This document shows positions 1-9,790 of a DNA stretch of 64,000 nucleotides, piece after piece. The notes below the pieces were generated by a model, which saw only the letters and a list, made by a program, of their open reading frames with translations, was not told the DNA's origin and ran no database searches. The first letter of the stretch is position 1. Each line of letters opens with the position of its first letter. This DNA is from Aurelia coerulea (Eukaryota; Cnidaria; Scyphozoa; Semaeostomeae; Ulmaridae): contig CM076945.1 of the NCBI GenBank assembly GCA_039566865.1, forward strand, positions 935,001 through 999,000. Direction: 5' to 3'. The position numbers and the translations under genes were made by a program.

Positions 1-430
1 TCGCTACAGTAGTGTCCACAGTCTATCAATAGCAATAAAACATGTAATCAGTCTACCAGCTATGCTTGGGTTATTCATTGACTTGCTATCTTCATTCATT
101 GTTATACTTTCCGTTGAAATTTGAACGATTCAAATACCAAGAACCAATTAAATCTTAGAAACCCGTGCAGACGATAGAAATCTAAGTTGTTTATGGTTTC
201 TGCAAGCAGCAAAATTTTAGCCGACAAGTCTTCATAATCCGGATCACAGGGAACCAAACAAACCAAAACAACGGTCTTTATTGACACTCCTGGACTCCCT
301 GTGTACGTACCAAGGGTATCATATACAATAGGTTATCTGTTACCACTTGGCCCGGGCCAGCTGCTGTAGCTGTGTTGATTTCCATTAAGAATGACAGTGA
401 TAACATTAATTCTATTTTCTTCGACTGTAG

Positions 431-544
431 ATGGATCAATTCGTTCAACATTTGCAACCAGCTCTTGTTAATGATCAAGTGTTTCCAAATGTTGCAACTG
501 GGTTTGGGGACACCTTGCCAGCTATGAGAGAACAGACGGTTAAG
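431..544 (+). CDS. SCYL1: SCYL1 exon, HEAT region
   Basis: The 38-codon exon lies between a pyrimidine-rich acceptor ending in CTGTAG and the donor GTTAGT. It ends with REQTVK, a strongly conserved HEAT-repeat segment of SCYL1. It starts and ends in phase 0. The initial ATG is an internal methionine, not the gene start. Confidence 0.9.
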
Positions 545-3500
545 GTTAGTTGTTTCCATTTTCGGTGATTAAGGCTCGTGTCTACTTGTCTCAGTGTCTG
601 ATATGGAAACATTACAAGCTGAAAAATGCAGGAGCTCGGAAAACTGCAGCAGAGTACATTATTGTGTTCAAAAAGGTGCGTAGAAGTTTTTGCTAAAATT
701 TGAATTCATTTTAAGTTTCATTTTGTTTTGTAATAATTGTATTTTTGCCTTGACAGTCGATGATTCTTCTAGCTCCAAAATTATCTGAGAAGACAATTAA
801 CAATCAGTTGCTACGTTACTTTGCCAAGCTTCAAATGGATGAACAGGTTGGTTTTCAACAATTTAAGATTATTGTCGTTTTATAGGAAGACTTTCAGTTT
901 TTTTAATGGTTTGTTATTTTGAGATAACATTTCCAAGTCTATTTATAAATTTTAATGAAAGTCTACTTGCCATTATTTCTTTTCCACTCAATTGCGCTTT
1001 TGCTATGTTCTTGCCTTGGTTTCCAAGTCTTTTTTTACGTGTAGAGGACCGATTGCCTAATATCTGAAGGGTTACAAATATTTTGGTAGAAAACTATTGT
1101 TATTGGCTCCGTGAAAACTTGTTTCAACTTTTGACACTGTTTCTTTAAAAAGCACTCAAGTGTCTCTTCTTGCTGCATGTACATTTAAACGGTGATTCGC
1201 TGGCTTGAGCAGTCCTATGAGATCCAAATAGTAAAAGTTTATGACAAGCCAAGTCATCAATTAATAATGATGATATAATCATGGTACATGAAAAACATGT
1301 CAGTCCATTTAATTTCATACGCCCCAGAAGTCGATTCTGGGGCGCTTACCACCAAGACAGAACAGTTGATTGTACAATATTGGATTAAAAAACATTGCAA
1401 TGTCAGCATAACTATTATTTTAATAAAAGTATTAAATTCACTACTTTAACATAAAAATGGTATAGAATGAAAATCTCATTTTTTAACTGAGTATCCTTTT
1501 TTCAATTTTCTTTAGCCTGGTATTCGAACTAACACAACCATCTGCCTTGGCAAGATAGCAACAAATCTTCCTGAAGCAGTAAGCTACAATAAACTTTTAG
1601 CTATTCTACAACTGAGCGTGGATTGAACGATATATTTTTATACATTTTGAAAAGAAAGTTTCGATTGAGTTGCATTAAATCGTTGTTGCACTGTTGTGTT
1701 GTGCACATTCGAAAATTCGACAAATTCCTATAAAATGTGAAAAGATATTTTCAATCCAGATTCTTTCATAGAATAGCTAAAAGGTTTATTTGATCGATTA
1801 GTTTCATGATAACCCATCAACGTTTTGAATTTTTGAATTAATCAAAGTAAATTTTCTATTAGTTGGTGAAATGTAGATTTAGGAAGTGTTTTAGTCAAGA
1901 AATCCTAATAACAAAAGTCTTTGATAATAGCAGAAAGTGAATGTTACAGTGACGTTTTATTTGCATTGATTGCACTGACACAAGGTTTACGGACTTTCAC
2001 TACTTTGTGCTGGAAAGCCTAGTCTGTATGTTTCTCTTCCTACCTTAGGCTCAAGATACCCAGAGGACACGAATTCTCTTAAACCTTCCTGCCCACATAT
2101 AATCCTTCGGATGTTATGTTAACAATAGCACCCCCATTCGATGCATGGAATACATTGTTTGTAGTTTATTCTGTTGTTCGTTAATTTGTGCTAATGAATT
2201 CTACTATTAATGCATTCCATAATGAATTTTTTATCTCTTTTCATATGTATTTGATTCCATTTACTTATATTTATACTAGATTGATATTTTGAATTTCTGT
2301 TTCAGACTCGTCAGAAAATGTTGATTCCAGCTTTCCTCCGATCTCTTCGTGATCCTTTCCCCCCTGCGAGGTCAGCTGGGATTCTCGCCCTCGCAGCAAC
2401 ACAAGATTTCTACTCACTGCAAGATATCGCTTGCAAGATTCTACCAGCATTATGTTCTGCTACTATTGATAATGAAAAGAGTGTTAGAGATAATGTAAGT
2501 TGTATTTCATTCATCCTTCAGTATTTGTTCGTACGCAGTACGACAGCATGTAAACAAAGCGAACTGCAGGAAGTTTGCCGGTATTTTTGTTTTGAATAAA
2601 AGTTACAGTATGATGAACCTGTCAATGCAACCAATTTGCGTGCCTTTGGGGCAATTTGGGGAGCTTTGGACTAAATTCTGTGGTAATTGTGCCATAAAGA
2701 GGGGAGTCTGCCATTGATGGAACTGTTCTTCTTTCATTTTACTCCAAATTTGGAATTCTTTAGAACTTTGAAGCATCTATGAGCGTTTTGAAACAACCAG
2801 CTATGTTTCTAGATTTAGTAACTTGGGGTAAAATGCCCTGAGTCTAGATAATCTGTAAACCTGTCCTTACCAAGAGAGTTCATGTCTAAAAGCTTCCTCA
2901 CTTTCGAGTTAACGAGAAAAGAATTGCCATTGAAACTAGGGGAAATCTACTTCAATGTCCCATTATTCTAAAATGGGTGCCCCAGCCCCAAACGACTCAG
3001 ACTAGTCGACAGTTGCTCATCTGAGAATGTAAATGAATACAGTATGCCGTTCTGCCAAAGTATTTCGCTATGGTTTCAATCTAGACACCTCACCAGATGG
3101 CTCTTGCTAATATACACAGCATTGCATTCATTGGGAAGATTTCAGCTTGTGTTCGGGAAACGTTGGTCTTGAAAACCTGTTCAGCTTGAAGCAATAATCA
3201 AAATTTTGTTTTTATTTTCTCTCCCAAGACATTTAAAGCCATCAAAACATTCATGAGCAAAGTTGAAGATGCTTCCTCAAATCCTGAAAGTAGGCTGAAC
3301 AGTAAAGGTGAGGGATAAATGGTTTTTTAGAAAGGAGATGTCAGTCAAACAGCAGAAAAGTTCCAAATGAAATCAATTATCGGATTCCTTTAACTTTTCG
3401 AAAGCATGAATTTTTCGAAAGTTTCTTCACTTGAAGGATAGACTTGAAGGATAGACTTGCTCCAAGTCTCGTTCGTTATCATATTCGGGCCTACTCGGTT

Positions 3501-5887
3501 GGCAGTTTTGCTTGCTCCACTTTCGCTACTCACTGCTGGCCAACCGAGTAGGCCCGAATACGATGAAGAACGAGACTTGGAGCAAGTCTACTTGAAGGAT
3601 CGCCTTCGAAATTTCTTTATCAGTTATTAGCGTGTCCTTTTTTCTGCAATCTTGAACGTGCTCACAATCTTTTGCAGCTTCTCTTTGGAGAGTTTTGTTT
3701 TGTAGAGCAACTATCAATATTAATTGCCGTGGTTGATTTAATTTGTGTTTCATATAAACTAATCCAGCATCAAATTTAGAAACTGATTAATGTCAACAAA
3801 GAAAAATAACATTCATAAATAGTGCACTCCAGTGACTGTTCGACGAAAATCTGAAGTAAAAATGGCGTAAGGCAGTATTACCCCAAGGAACTCCATTCCC
3901 CCTGAGGGCATCAAAAATGATGGTGATGATGAAACTCATCTCTGATAAATGTAGAAAGATCAAGAAATGTTTCATTGCAAGCGCTACGTTTCAGAATCTG
4001 TCTGCCGATCATTTTTTATCCTGTTTTTGCAAGTTTAACAGAACTATCATCTGCCCTGCCTTTTGGCACAATATCCCATCCTTACATTTTCTCTATGTCA
4101 TCCTTCTTAGGCAATGAGGGCACCCAGGAGGCTGGTTCTTCGACATGGACTGGTTGGGCTGTATCATCTCTGACATCAAGAATATACGGTCAACAGGAGG
4201 CAAAAGAGAAACCGGCGCAAGCGAAAGAAGTTGTAAAGCCACAAGTAAATAATGAAAATCCTGTTGCAAGTAAGATTTCAATTTTAAGTCAGCTTTAAAG
4301 CTAGCATTTTGAGATTTTGTCAGTTGTTTATCAATCAAGGTACGCAAATCTGTTTCCATACATTATTAGTGGATATTTCAACTTTCAAATATTTAGAAGT
4401 CCTTTGAATTTGACACATACTACTTTAGCACTTAAGTTATAGCAACTTTTATGATTTGTCTCCATTAAAGAATGACTTTTTTTATCCACTAAAGAATTGC
4501 AATATATATTACTAACACTACTTTCAAAATTACTATACAATACTACTGGAACGATACCCCGAGGAGCAAAAGGTTGTGACTACCCCGAGGCCATTTGATA
4601 GTCTGTCTCAAATTGCATCCCACGAGAAATATCTGTGATCGAATTGACTAAGTGTCTTGGATTGGTAATTTCAGGCATTATTGCATCTAATTTGAGATTG
4701 ACGTTAAAATCCACAACAACAAAAAATGGGACATGCAACATGGTGGTTTATAACGAGTGGCTCATAACGGAGTTTGAAATTTTGAGCAAAGAATTATTTT
4801 CTCTTAGAATAGGTTAAAATGCCAGTAAAATGTCCATTAAATGGCAGACTGAATGTCCTTGATTTTAAATTGTAGTTGTTATTTTATTCAATTCTATCTT
4901 CCTTCTGAATATTTACCAGGTAAAGAAAAAACCAATGTTGAAATACCAGCAGCTAAGCAAGCGCAAACTGACCGGTCAGAATCAGAGTATGGTGATGCCT
5001 GGAGTGATGATAATTGGGAAGATGTCAATGTAAGTTGTTTTGAATCTCTTCGGAATATCTTCTTTAATAAAATTTATTTCAAAACCGGGAAAAATTAAAG
5101 GATGGTATTTGCATTCTTTTTTTACCTTCCATTAAAAATTTACAATACAAACTTCCTAGCTACACTACTTACAAAATACTTAACTACACTACGAGGACGA
5201 TGCCACTAGATGCAAAATACCATGACTATTCTGTGGCATCACAAAAAATTCTGTATCGTATGCATTCTGTATCGTAGAAAGAGAATATTTATTATTGAGT
5301 CAAAATGCTCGATGTTTTTGTCTAAATTTTGTTTGTTCGATAAAAAAACAGAACTACATATAGAAAAATGTAAAAAATTGATAAAGTAAGTGGTTAATTT
5401 CGTTAAATTGTTTTAACTCGTCATGATGGAAGGGACAGTTCCAGGAAGAAGAAATAGAGGTCGACCTGGAGTAAAATCGATAGATTACGGAATGGATAGA
5501 TAGGGGGATAGGGAAAGCATATGAGTCAAATCTTTCAATAGGGCACAGGGAAACCCGCAAATCTTCCAATTTCACGCTTATAAGCCAATGATATCGTCGT
5601 ATCCCGATCATATGACTGAAAATAAGGCTTTCGAGATAAATTTTCGAGTACCTTCACGAAAATAAAAATGGATGTTCGAGTAATAAAGATACAGAGCTGG
5701 TTTTACCACGAATCGATTCGAGAGGCCCCACTCCACATTTTTTTTCTGCATTTGGTTAAAATCTCGTCAGGGATCGGCGTTACATCGAGTTTCATTCCTT
5801 CGAAAATTGGCCTATGTTCAAGAATTCTTCAGGAACGCTACAAATAAGATATAGCTTTCAAAATTTCACATGTGGTGGTGGTGGTGG

Positions 5888-5956
<69 letters not shown>

Positions 5957-8900
5957 ATGATGATGATAATTATAATTATAATGATGATGATGATGATGAT
6001 GATGATGACTTAACTATTTTGATTTTTTGAAATATTCCCTGTATCTCAACTGTTGCTTTTCGTTATCAGGATGAAGATACGTTTTCAAGCATGCGAAATG
6101 ATCTCGTTGGTGCCAAAGAAGAGATCTCGAACTTCAGCAAGTTGTCGGTGGTAAGCCAATTTAGATGTTCCTCGTTTTCTATTCATGATGAACCAAAACC
6201 AACTAATGTAAATGCATGAATACTGTATTGTTCTTGGCGTAGAAAGACACAAGGTCATCTGGCCTCCATTAAGAACGGTACTTACGCAATTTTTAAAATC
6301 GAGCTTCAAGACAAAAAAGGAACAAAAAGACACCATACAAACGGTCAAAAGAAAAGAAAGAAACTGGCCGTTCCATGTCAAACCGTGCAGTGGGTCTAAT
6401 CCTCATATTACCCTGGTTTGATTTTGACGTGCGGATGTTTCCCTTTCTTGGAACCATTACCTAATAAACATATTCACGAAATATAAAGTAAATAGGCCTT
6501 TGTGAGAAAATTGTCTTGTAACAGATTGATTCAAGGCAAAAAGTAACGAAACCCGTTCGCTCGTATAAATAAAGCTAGAAACTTATTGATTTTGATTTGC
6601 CCTAATTGTCAATGTTGTTCTCTCTATTTCGATTTGCAGAAGGAGAAAGATGATGGCGGTAGCAGTGATAGTGATTATGGTGATTGGGGTGGTGATGATT
6701 GGGGATTTAATGATAAAATGCCTGCAAAGCCAAAGGTAAGACTCGATATTTCAAGAAACATATCAGGTGGAGCAAAAAGAACGTCACATATTTCAAACTT
6801 GTATGTTTTCTTGGGTATACGAATCATCAAAGTTCAAAGCAACGGTTATTCCCCAAACAGGAAACCTGTGATCATGCGCAGAAGGTTGTTCGGTTTGTTG
6901 AAAGTACAAAGAATGCAGAAATAATCCAGCCACAATCCAACAAGAATTAGCAAGGAAACAGGAAACAAAGATTTTTGCGCATGCCAATAGGTTTCCCTGC
7001 TGTTGATCTGCTTTGAACTTTACCAGCAGAACAAAAGGCTCAGATATAAGGAGCAATCTTCGGTATTCTCAACAATGTTATTGAAATCACTTAAAGTTTG
7101 ATCAATAGCCGAATGTATCAAGTATTTTTGTGAATTCTCTTCCATTTTTCTGAGCATTTTAGATGCAGGTAAATTGGATATATTTTATGAAAATCTCTTT
7201 ACTTTGAAATGTGCAGGGAAAAGTGAACTCCTCAATTAGAGCAACATGGAAATACATTTCATTTCCCTTCAAGGCTTAAAAAATGATTTTTACAAAGGTA
7301 TCAGATCTTACACGTTATTTCTGTTTTGAAGATTTGAATCTTCTATTGGTACTTCCACTGGCACAAGCAAACTTGTAGGTTACATGCAATTAACTTGTCG
7401 CTTACGATGTTTGATACTGGCATAAGATGCATTTGTCATAAAAATATTTTGAGATTATCTTCTTGTATCTTCTTTTGTAGGTAAAGACGAAGCAAGCAGT
7501 GCCCCCTAGCAAGATTAAACAGAAAAATGAAAAACCAGTAGAACCGTCACCTCGATCCGTTGCAGATCTCCTTGGATTGGGACAAGAGAAAACTGATGAA
7601 TTCTTAGATATTGGTGCCAGTGCTCCATTTGGACTGAGAAATGATGATGACAATGTTTGGGTGAGTTTTCTTGTAAATATCGCCATCTTTGAATACAGTA
7701 GTACCCTGCCACTAAGAAACTCATTTTGTAAAACCAGGCCGCTTGGTTTCTTATGAATATTATATGAATGTTGTATTAAACCAACTGTTGAACATCTGGC
7801 AGGCTGCAGTTTCTTTCAAGTCAGTTTCTTAGCGGCGGGGTAATACTGTATGTGTACTTTATTAAAATGTAAGCGCATGCGCAGCAAATAGATGTAACCA
7901 AAACTGCAAGATATTTAATTTTCAAGCCTAGCTTGAAGGTGTCAGCTAATGTTGCTATTGGTTTTGAAATTGATCTTTTGTGAATTCCTTATTAGGCCCA
8001 CATTTTTGAGGAATTATATGTTGCGTAAACAGCCATTGTCACCAGGGTCCCTTGCGGGCAGCATAGGTTCCAAATCTTCATCTCGGCGTAAAAAGGTGGG
8101 TGTAAAATTCAATGACATATTTCTTCTGATTGAATGGCTTGAAAGAAACTAGACACTTATAAATAGTTCTACCGTTGGACTTTTCAGAAATTTTGAATAT
8201 TTTTGGAAATTAAAGCGTACCTTACATTTCATCTCATTTGAGGATGTGACGTCATCAAATTTCTAAATCATAAACCAGATGAGTGACAGACTTTTGCTTG
8301 ATACCATATTGTAGGCATTCATAAATTCTGCTTTTCTTCGAAATTATTTTGTGTTACGTCAAGCAGTTTAGAAATTAAGTTGGTTTTAAGTTTTTTATAA
8401 AATTTTTATTCAATTCTTGAAAAAGAAGGAAAACACTCTTATTCTGAAAATATTGAAGATTTCAGAAAATTCCAACGGTAGAATTATAGAGAATTAGTTA
8501 AAGTTTCTTTGAAGTCATTCAGTTCAAAGAAATAGGTCACTCAATTTTACACCAGCCTTTTTAAAGATTTGGAATCTATGCTCTTGCGGGCATGCAACAA
8601 TTTTAGACTGTGTGAAAATCAAATTTGGCCTAGACGGAAACTCTAGATGCACAGTGCAGTAGTTGAACTGATGGAACAGTTCAAATCAATCAACCAACCA
8701 ATCAATTAACAAATCAACCAATCAATCAATCAATCAGCTCAAGTAAAACTTTCCATCAGTTTAACTACTGTGGTGTGGATCCATGGTTTCCGCTAGGCCA
8801 AATTTGATTTTCAGACAGTCTGAAATGTCAGCGTGCTCGCAAAGGACCCTGGGTGACAATGGCTTTTTAATTAAAACGTTATTGGAAAATCATCTGAGAC

Positions 8901-9790
8901 AGATTTGTTCATTTTTTTGAAAGACAGCCATTTGAAAAAAAGAGGACATTTTGTTCAATATAGTTGTGAAGAGTCCATTTTGCAACCCAAACATGTTCTT
9001 GTGACAAGCAGAGTATATTTTTGAAAAATAATTTGAAGAAGTAAAGACCACGATATCAGCGTCGATTCTCGGATCCAAAGATGCTTGCGGTGACGAAAAA
9101 ATGAATAAATTTAACGGCAGAAACACCGCAATGTGACAAAAAACAACAGCAAATATGATGAATTTATTTTATGCCAATATTTCGTCCTGCCATGCAGGAC
9201 TTCTTCAGGGCTGTAATGTATATTTTTGAACTCGTTAAAAACCGTTTACAACAAATTCTGCTAAGGAAGCAACTTTGATGGCATCATTTTTTTTGACAAG
9301 CAAACTGTCGCTTTTTGTTGAACAATGTTTTTTTGGTTTGGCTTAGGATTTAGTCACGTTTCTCCTTTACTTGTAGCCCCCAAAAATTCAACAGAAGCCC
9401 CAACCTGTAGCTAAAGTGAAGTCACAAGATTCGTCATTCCACAGCAAACCGTTTGGCGATGAGCAGGAACCAAAAACAAGAAATTCATCATCTTCAAAGC
9501 ATAGTAATAAAAGAGAAGAAGAAAGTACATCTGGTTGGAATGTAGAAGAAGAGGGTGATTGGGGTGGGGGAGATTGGGGGGAAATGGATGAGGGTGACAC
9601 CCCTAACAATGAGGCTGATGCGGCGGCTGTTCAAGCTCGAGAAAGAGAAGCAAAGAAAGCAGAACTGAAACGAATACGAGAAGAACGTAGACAACAAAGA
9701 GAACAAACCATGAAAGAACGAAAAGGAAAAGGAGGAGGGGCAATGAAATTAGGGGGAGTTAAAAAAGTAGCTAAGGACAGTTTTGACTAG
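431..9790 (+). CDS. SCYL1: SCYL1, 3' half of gene (11 exons)
   Basis: SCYL1 is a catalytically inactive kinase-like scaffold that binds COPI coats and supports Golgi-to-ER retrograde transport. Eleven exons are seen: 431-544, 757-846, 1516-1578, 2306-2494, 3229-3307, 4111-4269, 4920-5029, 6070-6150, 6640-6735, 7481-7660 and 9377-9790. All have AG/GT borders and compatible phases and give about 524 residues. The first exons match the HEAT region of vertebrate SCYL1 almost motif for motif ([37 protein letters not shown]). Then come WTGWAVSSL, three acidic tryptophan blocks ([29 protein letters not shown]) and a charged C-terminal helix. The kinase domain is upstream of the window. Introns 847-1515, 2495-3228, 4270-4919, 6151-6639 and 6736-7480 hold nothing I recognise. 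Orthology is by recalled family sequence, not a search. Confidence 0.93.
757..846 (+). CDS. SCYL1: SCYL1 exon, HEAT region
   Basis: This 30-codon, phase-0 exon follows a TTGACAG acceptor and ends before GTTGGT. It encodes [12 protein letters not shown]...[11 protein letters not shown], continuing the SCYL1 HEAT repeat directly from the preceding exon. Confidence 0.9.
1516..1578 (+). CDS. SCYL1: SCYL1 exon, HEAT region
   Basis: The 21-codon, phase-0 exon follows TTCTTTAG and ends before GTAAGC. It encodes [20 protein letters not shown], matching the GPIRCNTTVCLGKIG segment of vertebrate SCYL1. Confidence 0.9.
1590..1791. mobile_element. hAT-like MITE, copy 1 (diverged)
   Basis: A 0.2 kb sequence bounded by CTTTTAGCTATTCT and AGAATAGCTAAAAGG shares its inner landmarks (GTGCACATTCGAAAATTC) with the copies at 16290 and 47561. 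It has no coding capacity and lies in a SCYL1 intron. Confidence 0.75.
2306..2494 (+). CDS. SCYL1: SCYL1 exon, HEAT region
   Basis: The 63-codon exon runs from a TGTTTCAG acceptor to the donor GTAAGT, phase 0 at both ends. It encodes the [11 protein letters not shown]...AATQDFYS...KILPALC...EKSVRDN stretch, the clearest SCYL1 signature in the window. Confidence 0.93.
3229..3307 (+). CDS. SCYL1: SCYL1 exon, end of HEAT region
   Basis: This 79-nt exon begins after TCTCTCCCAAG and ends before GTGAGG, leaving one base to be completed by the next exon. [14 protein letters not shown] matches the end of the SCYL1 HEAT array. Confidence 0.88.
3452..3590. repeat. Short hairpin repeat in SCYL1 intron
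   Basis: Arms at 3452-3505 and 3535-3590 are inverted copies (GACTTGCTCCAAGTCTCGTT against AACGAGACTTGGAGCAAGTC) around a 29-bp loop. CTTGAAGGAT occurs on both outer sides, which could be a target duplication. It is probably a miniature foldback element. Confidence 0.75.
4111..4269 (+). CDS. SCYL1: SCYL1 exon with [11 protein letters not shown] motif
   Basis: The 159-nt exon runs between TCCTTCTTAG and GTAAGA, entering in phase 1 and leaving one base. [17 protein letters not shown] matches the WAGWAVTGVSSLTSK block that follows the HEAT repeats in vertebrate SCYL1. The rest is low-complexity linker. Confidence 0.9.
4920..5029 (+). CDS. SCYL1: SCYL1 exon, first acidic tryptophan block
   Basis: This 110-nt exon follows ATTTACCAG and stops at GTAAGT; the split codon with the previous exon gives serine. 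It encodes [16 protein letters not shown], the first of three D/W-rich acidic blocks. Confidence 0.88.
5872..6007. repeat. (TGG)n-(ATG)n microsatellite
   Basis: A run of TGG units passes into about 35 ATG units with a few interruptions (ATTATG, ATAATT). It ends some 60 bp before the acceptor of the SCYL1 exon at 6070. Confidence 0.97.
6070..6150 (+). CDS. SCYL1: SCYL1 exon, linker
   Basis: The 27-codon, phase-0 exon follows TTATCAG and precedes GTAAGC, about 60 bp beyond a long (ATG)n tract that ends near the branch-point region. It encodes [20 protein letters not shown] and on. A donor three bases earlier (TCG|GTG) is conceivable. Confidence 0.8.
6640..6735 (+). CDS. SCYL1: SCYL1 exon, second acidic tryptophan block
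   Basis: The 32-codon, phase-0 exon lies between GATTTGCAG and GTAAGA. It encodes [17 protein letters not shown], resembling the SWGEDNWEG-type acidic repeats of SCYL1. Confidence 0.88.
7481..7660 (+). CDS. SCYL1: SCYL1 exon, linker
   Basis: The 60-codon, phase-0 exon follows TCTTCTTTTGTAG and ends before GTGAGT. It encodes a basic then acidic linker with VADLLGLGQ. It can splice in frame directly to the last exon at 9377. Confidence 0.85.
8060..8582. mobile_element. Foldback element nested in MITE family A
   Basis: The left arm (AGCATAGGTTCCAAATCT, then GTGTAAAATTCAATGACATA and TTCTACCGTTGGA) reappears inverted at the right (TCCAACGGTAGAA ... AGATTTGGAATCTATGCT). CTTGCGGGC flanks both ends (8051-8059 and 8583-8591), a 9-bp target duplication. 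Long arms with a 9-bp duplication would suit a Mutator-like element, but no transposase is present. Confidence 0.85.
8690..8738. repeat. (AATC)n-type simple repeat
   Basis: Degenerate CAATCAATCAACCAACC units form the centre of the family A element. Confidence 0.85.
9050..9235. repeat. Dispersed repeat near the last SCYL1 intron end
   Basis: The block with GATGCTTGCGGTGACGAA, GGCAGAAACACC and CCATGCAGGACTTCTTC recurs at 13400-13510, in part at 14345-14385, and inverted at 15305-15400. It is non-coding; its class is unknown. Confidence 0.7.
9377..9790 (+). CDS. SCYL1: SCYL1 terminal exon and stop
   Basis: The last exon starts after TTTACTTGTAG in phase 0 and ends at a TAG. It encodes the third acidic tryptophan block ([16 protein letters not shown]), a lysine/arginine/glutamate helix (about 35 residues from [11 protein letters not shown]), then [13 protein letters not shown] corresponds to GPMKLG near the vertebrate C-terminus. 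In vertebrates the protein ends in the COPI-binding RKLD; here the chain continues to KKVAKDSFD, so a terminal dibasic motif is absent. Confidence 0.92.
   Translation, partial: PPKIQQKPQPVAKVKSQDSSFHSKPFGDEQEPKTRNSSSSKHSNKREEESTSGWNVEEEGDWGGGDWGEMDEGDTPNNEADAAAVQAREREAKKAELKRIREERRQQREQTMKERKGKGGGAMKLGGVKKVAKDSFD

Larger units (their letters stand above)
8031..8864. mobile_element. MITE family A, copy 1, split by a nested insertion
   Basis: The ends are AGCCATTGTCACCAGGGTCC and its inverse GGACCCTGGGTGACAATGGC. Inside lie the family marks TTAGACTGTGTGAAAATCAA and GATTTTCAGACAGTCTGAAA, also inverted relative to each other. A 523-bp element (8060-8582) interrupts the left end. Related copies are at 10545, 21012, 23384, 45195 and 48306. 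No ORF is present. Confidence 0.85.

Noticed and set aside
8033..8095. Extra SCYL1 exon of 21 codons
   Set aside because: Phase and borders fit, but the sequence is the joined ends of two nested transposons, the acceptor has no pyrimidine tract, and 7660 splices in frame to 9377 without it.
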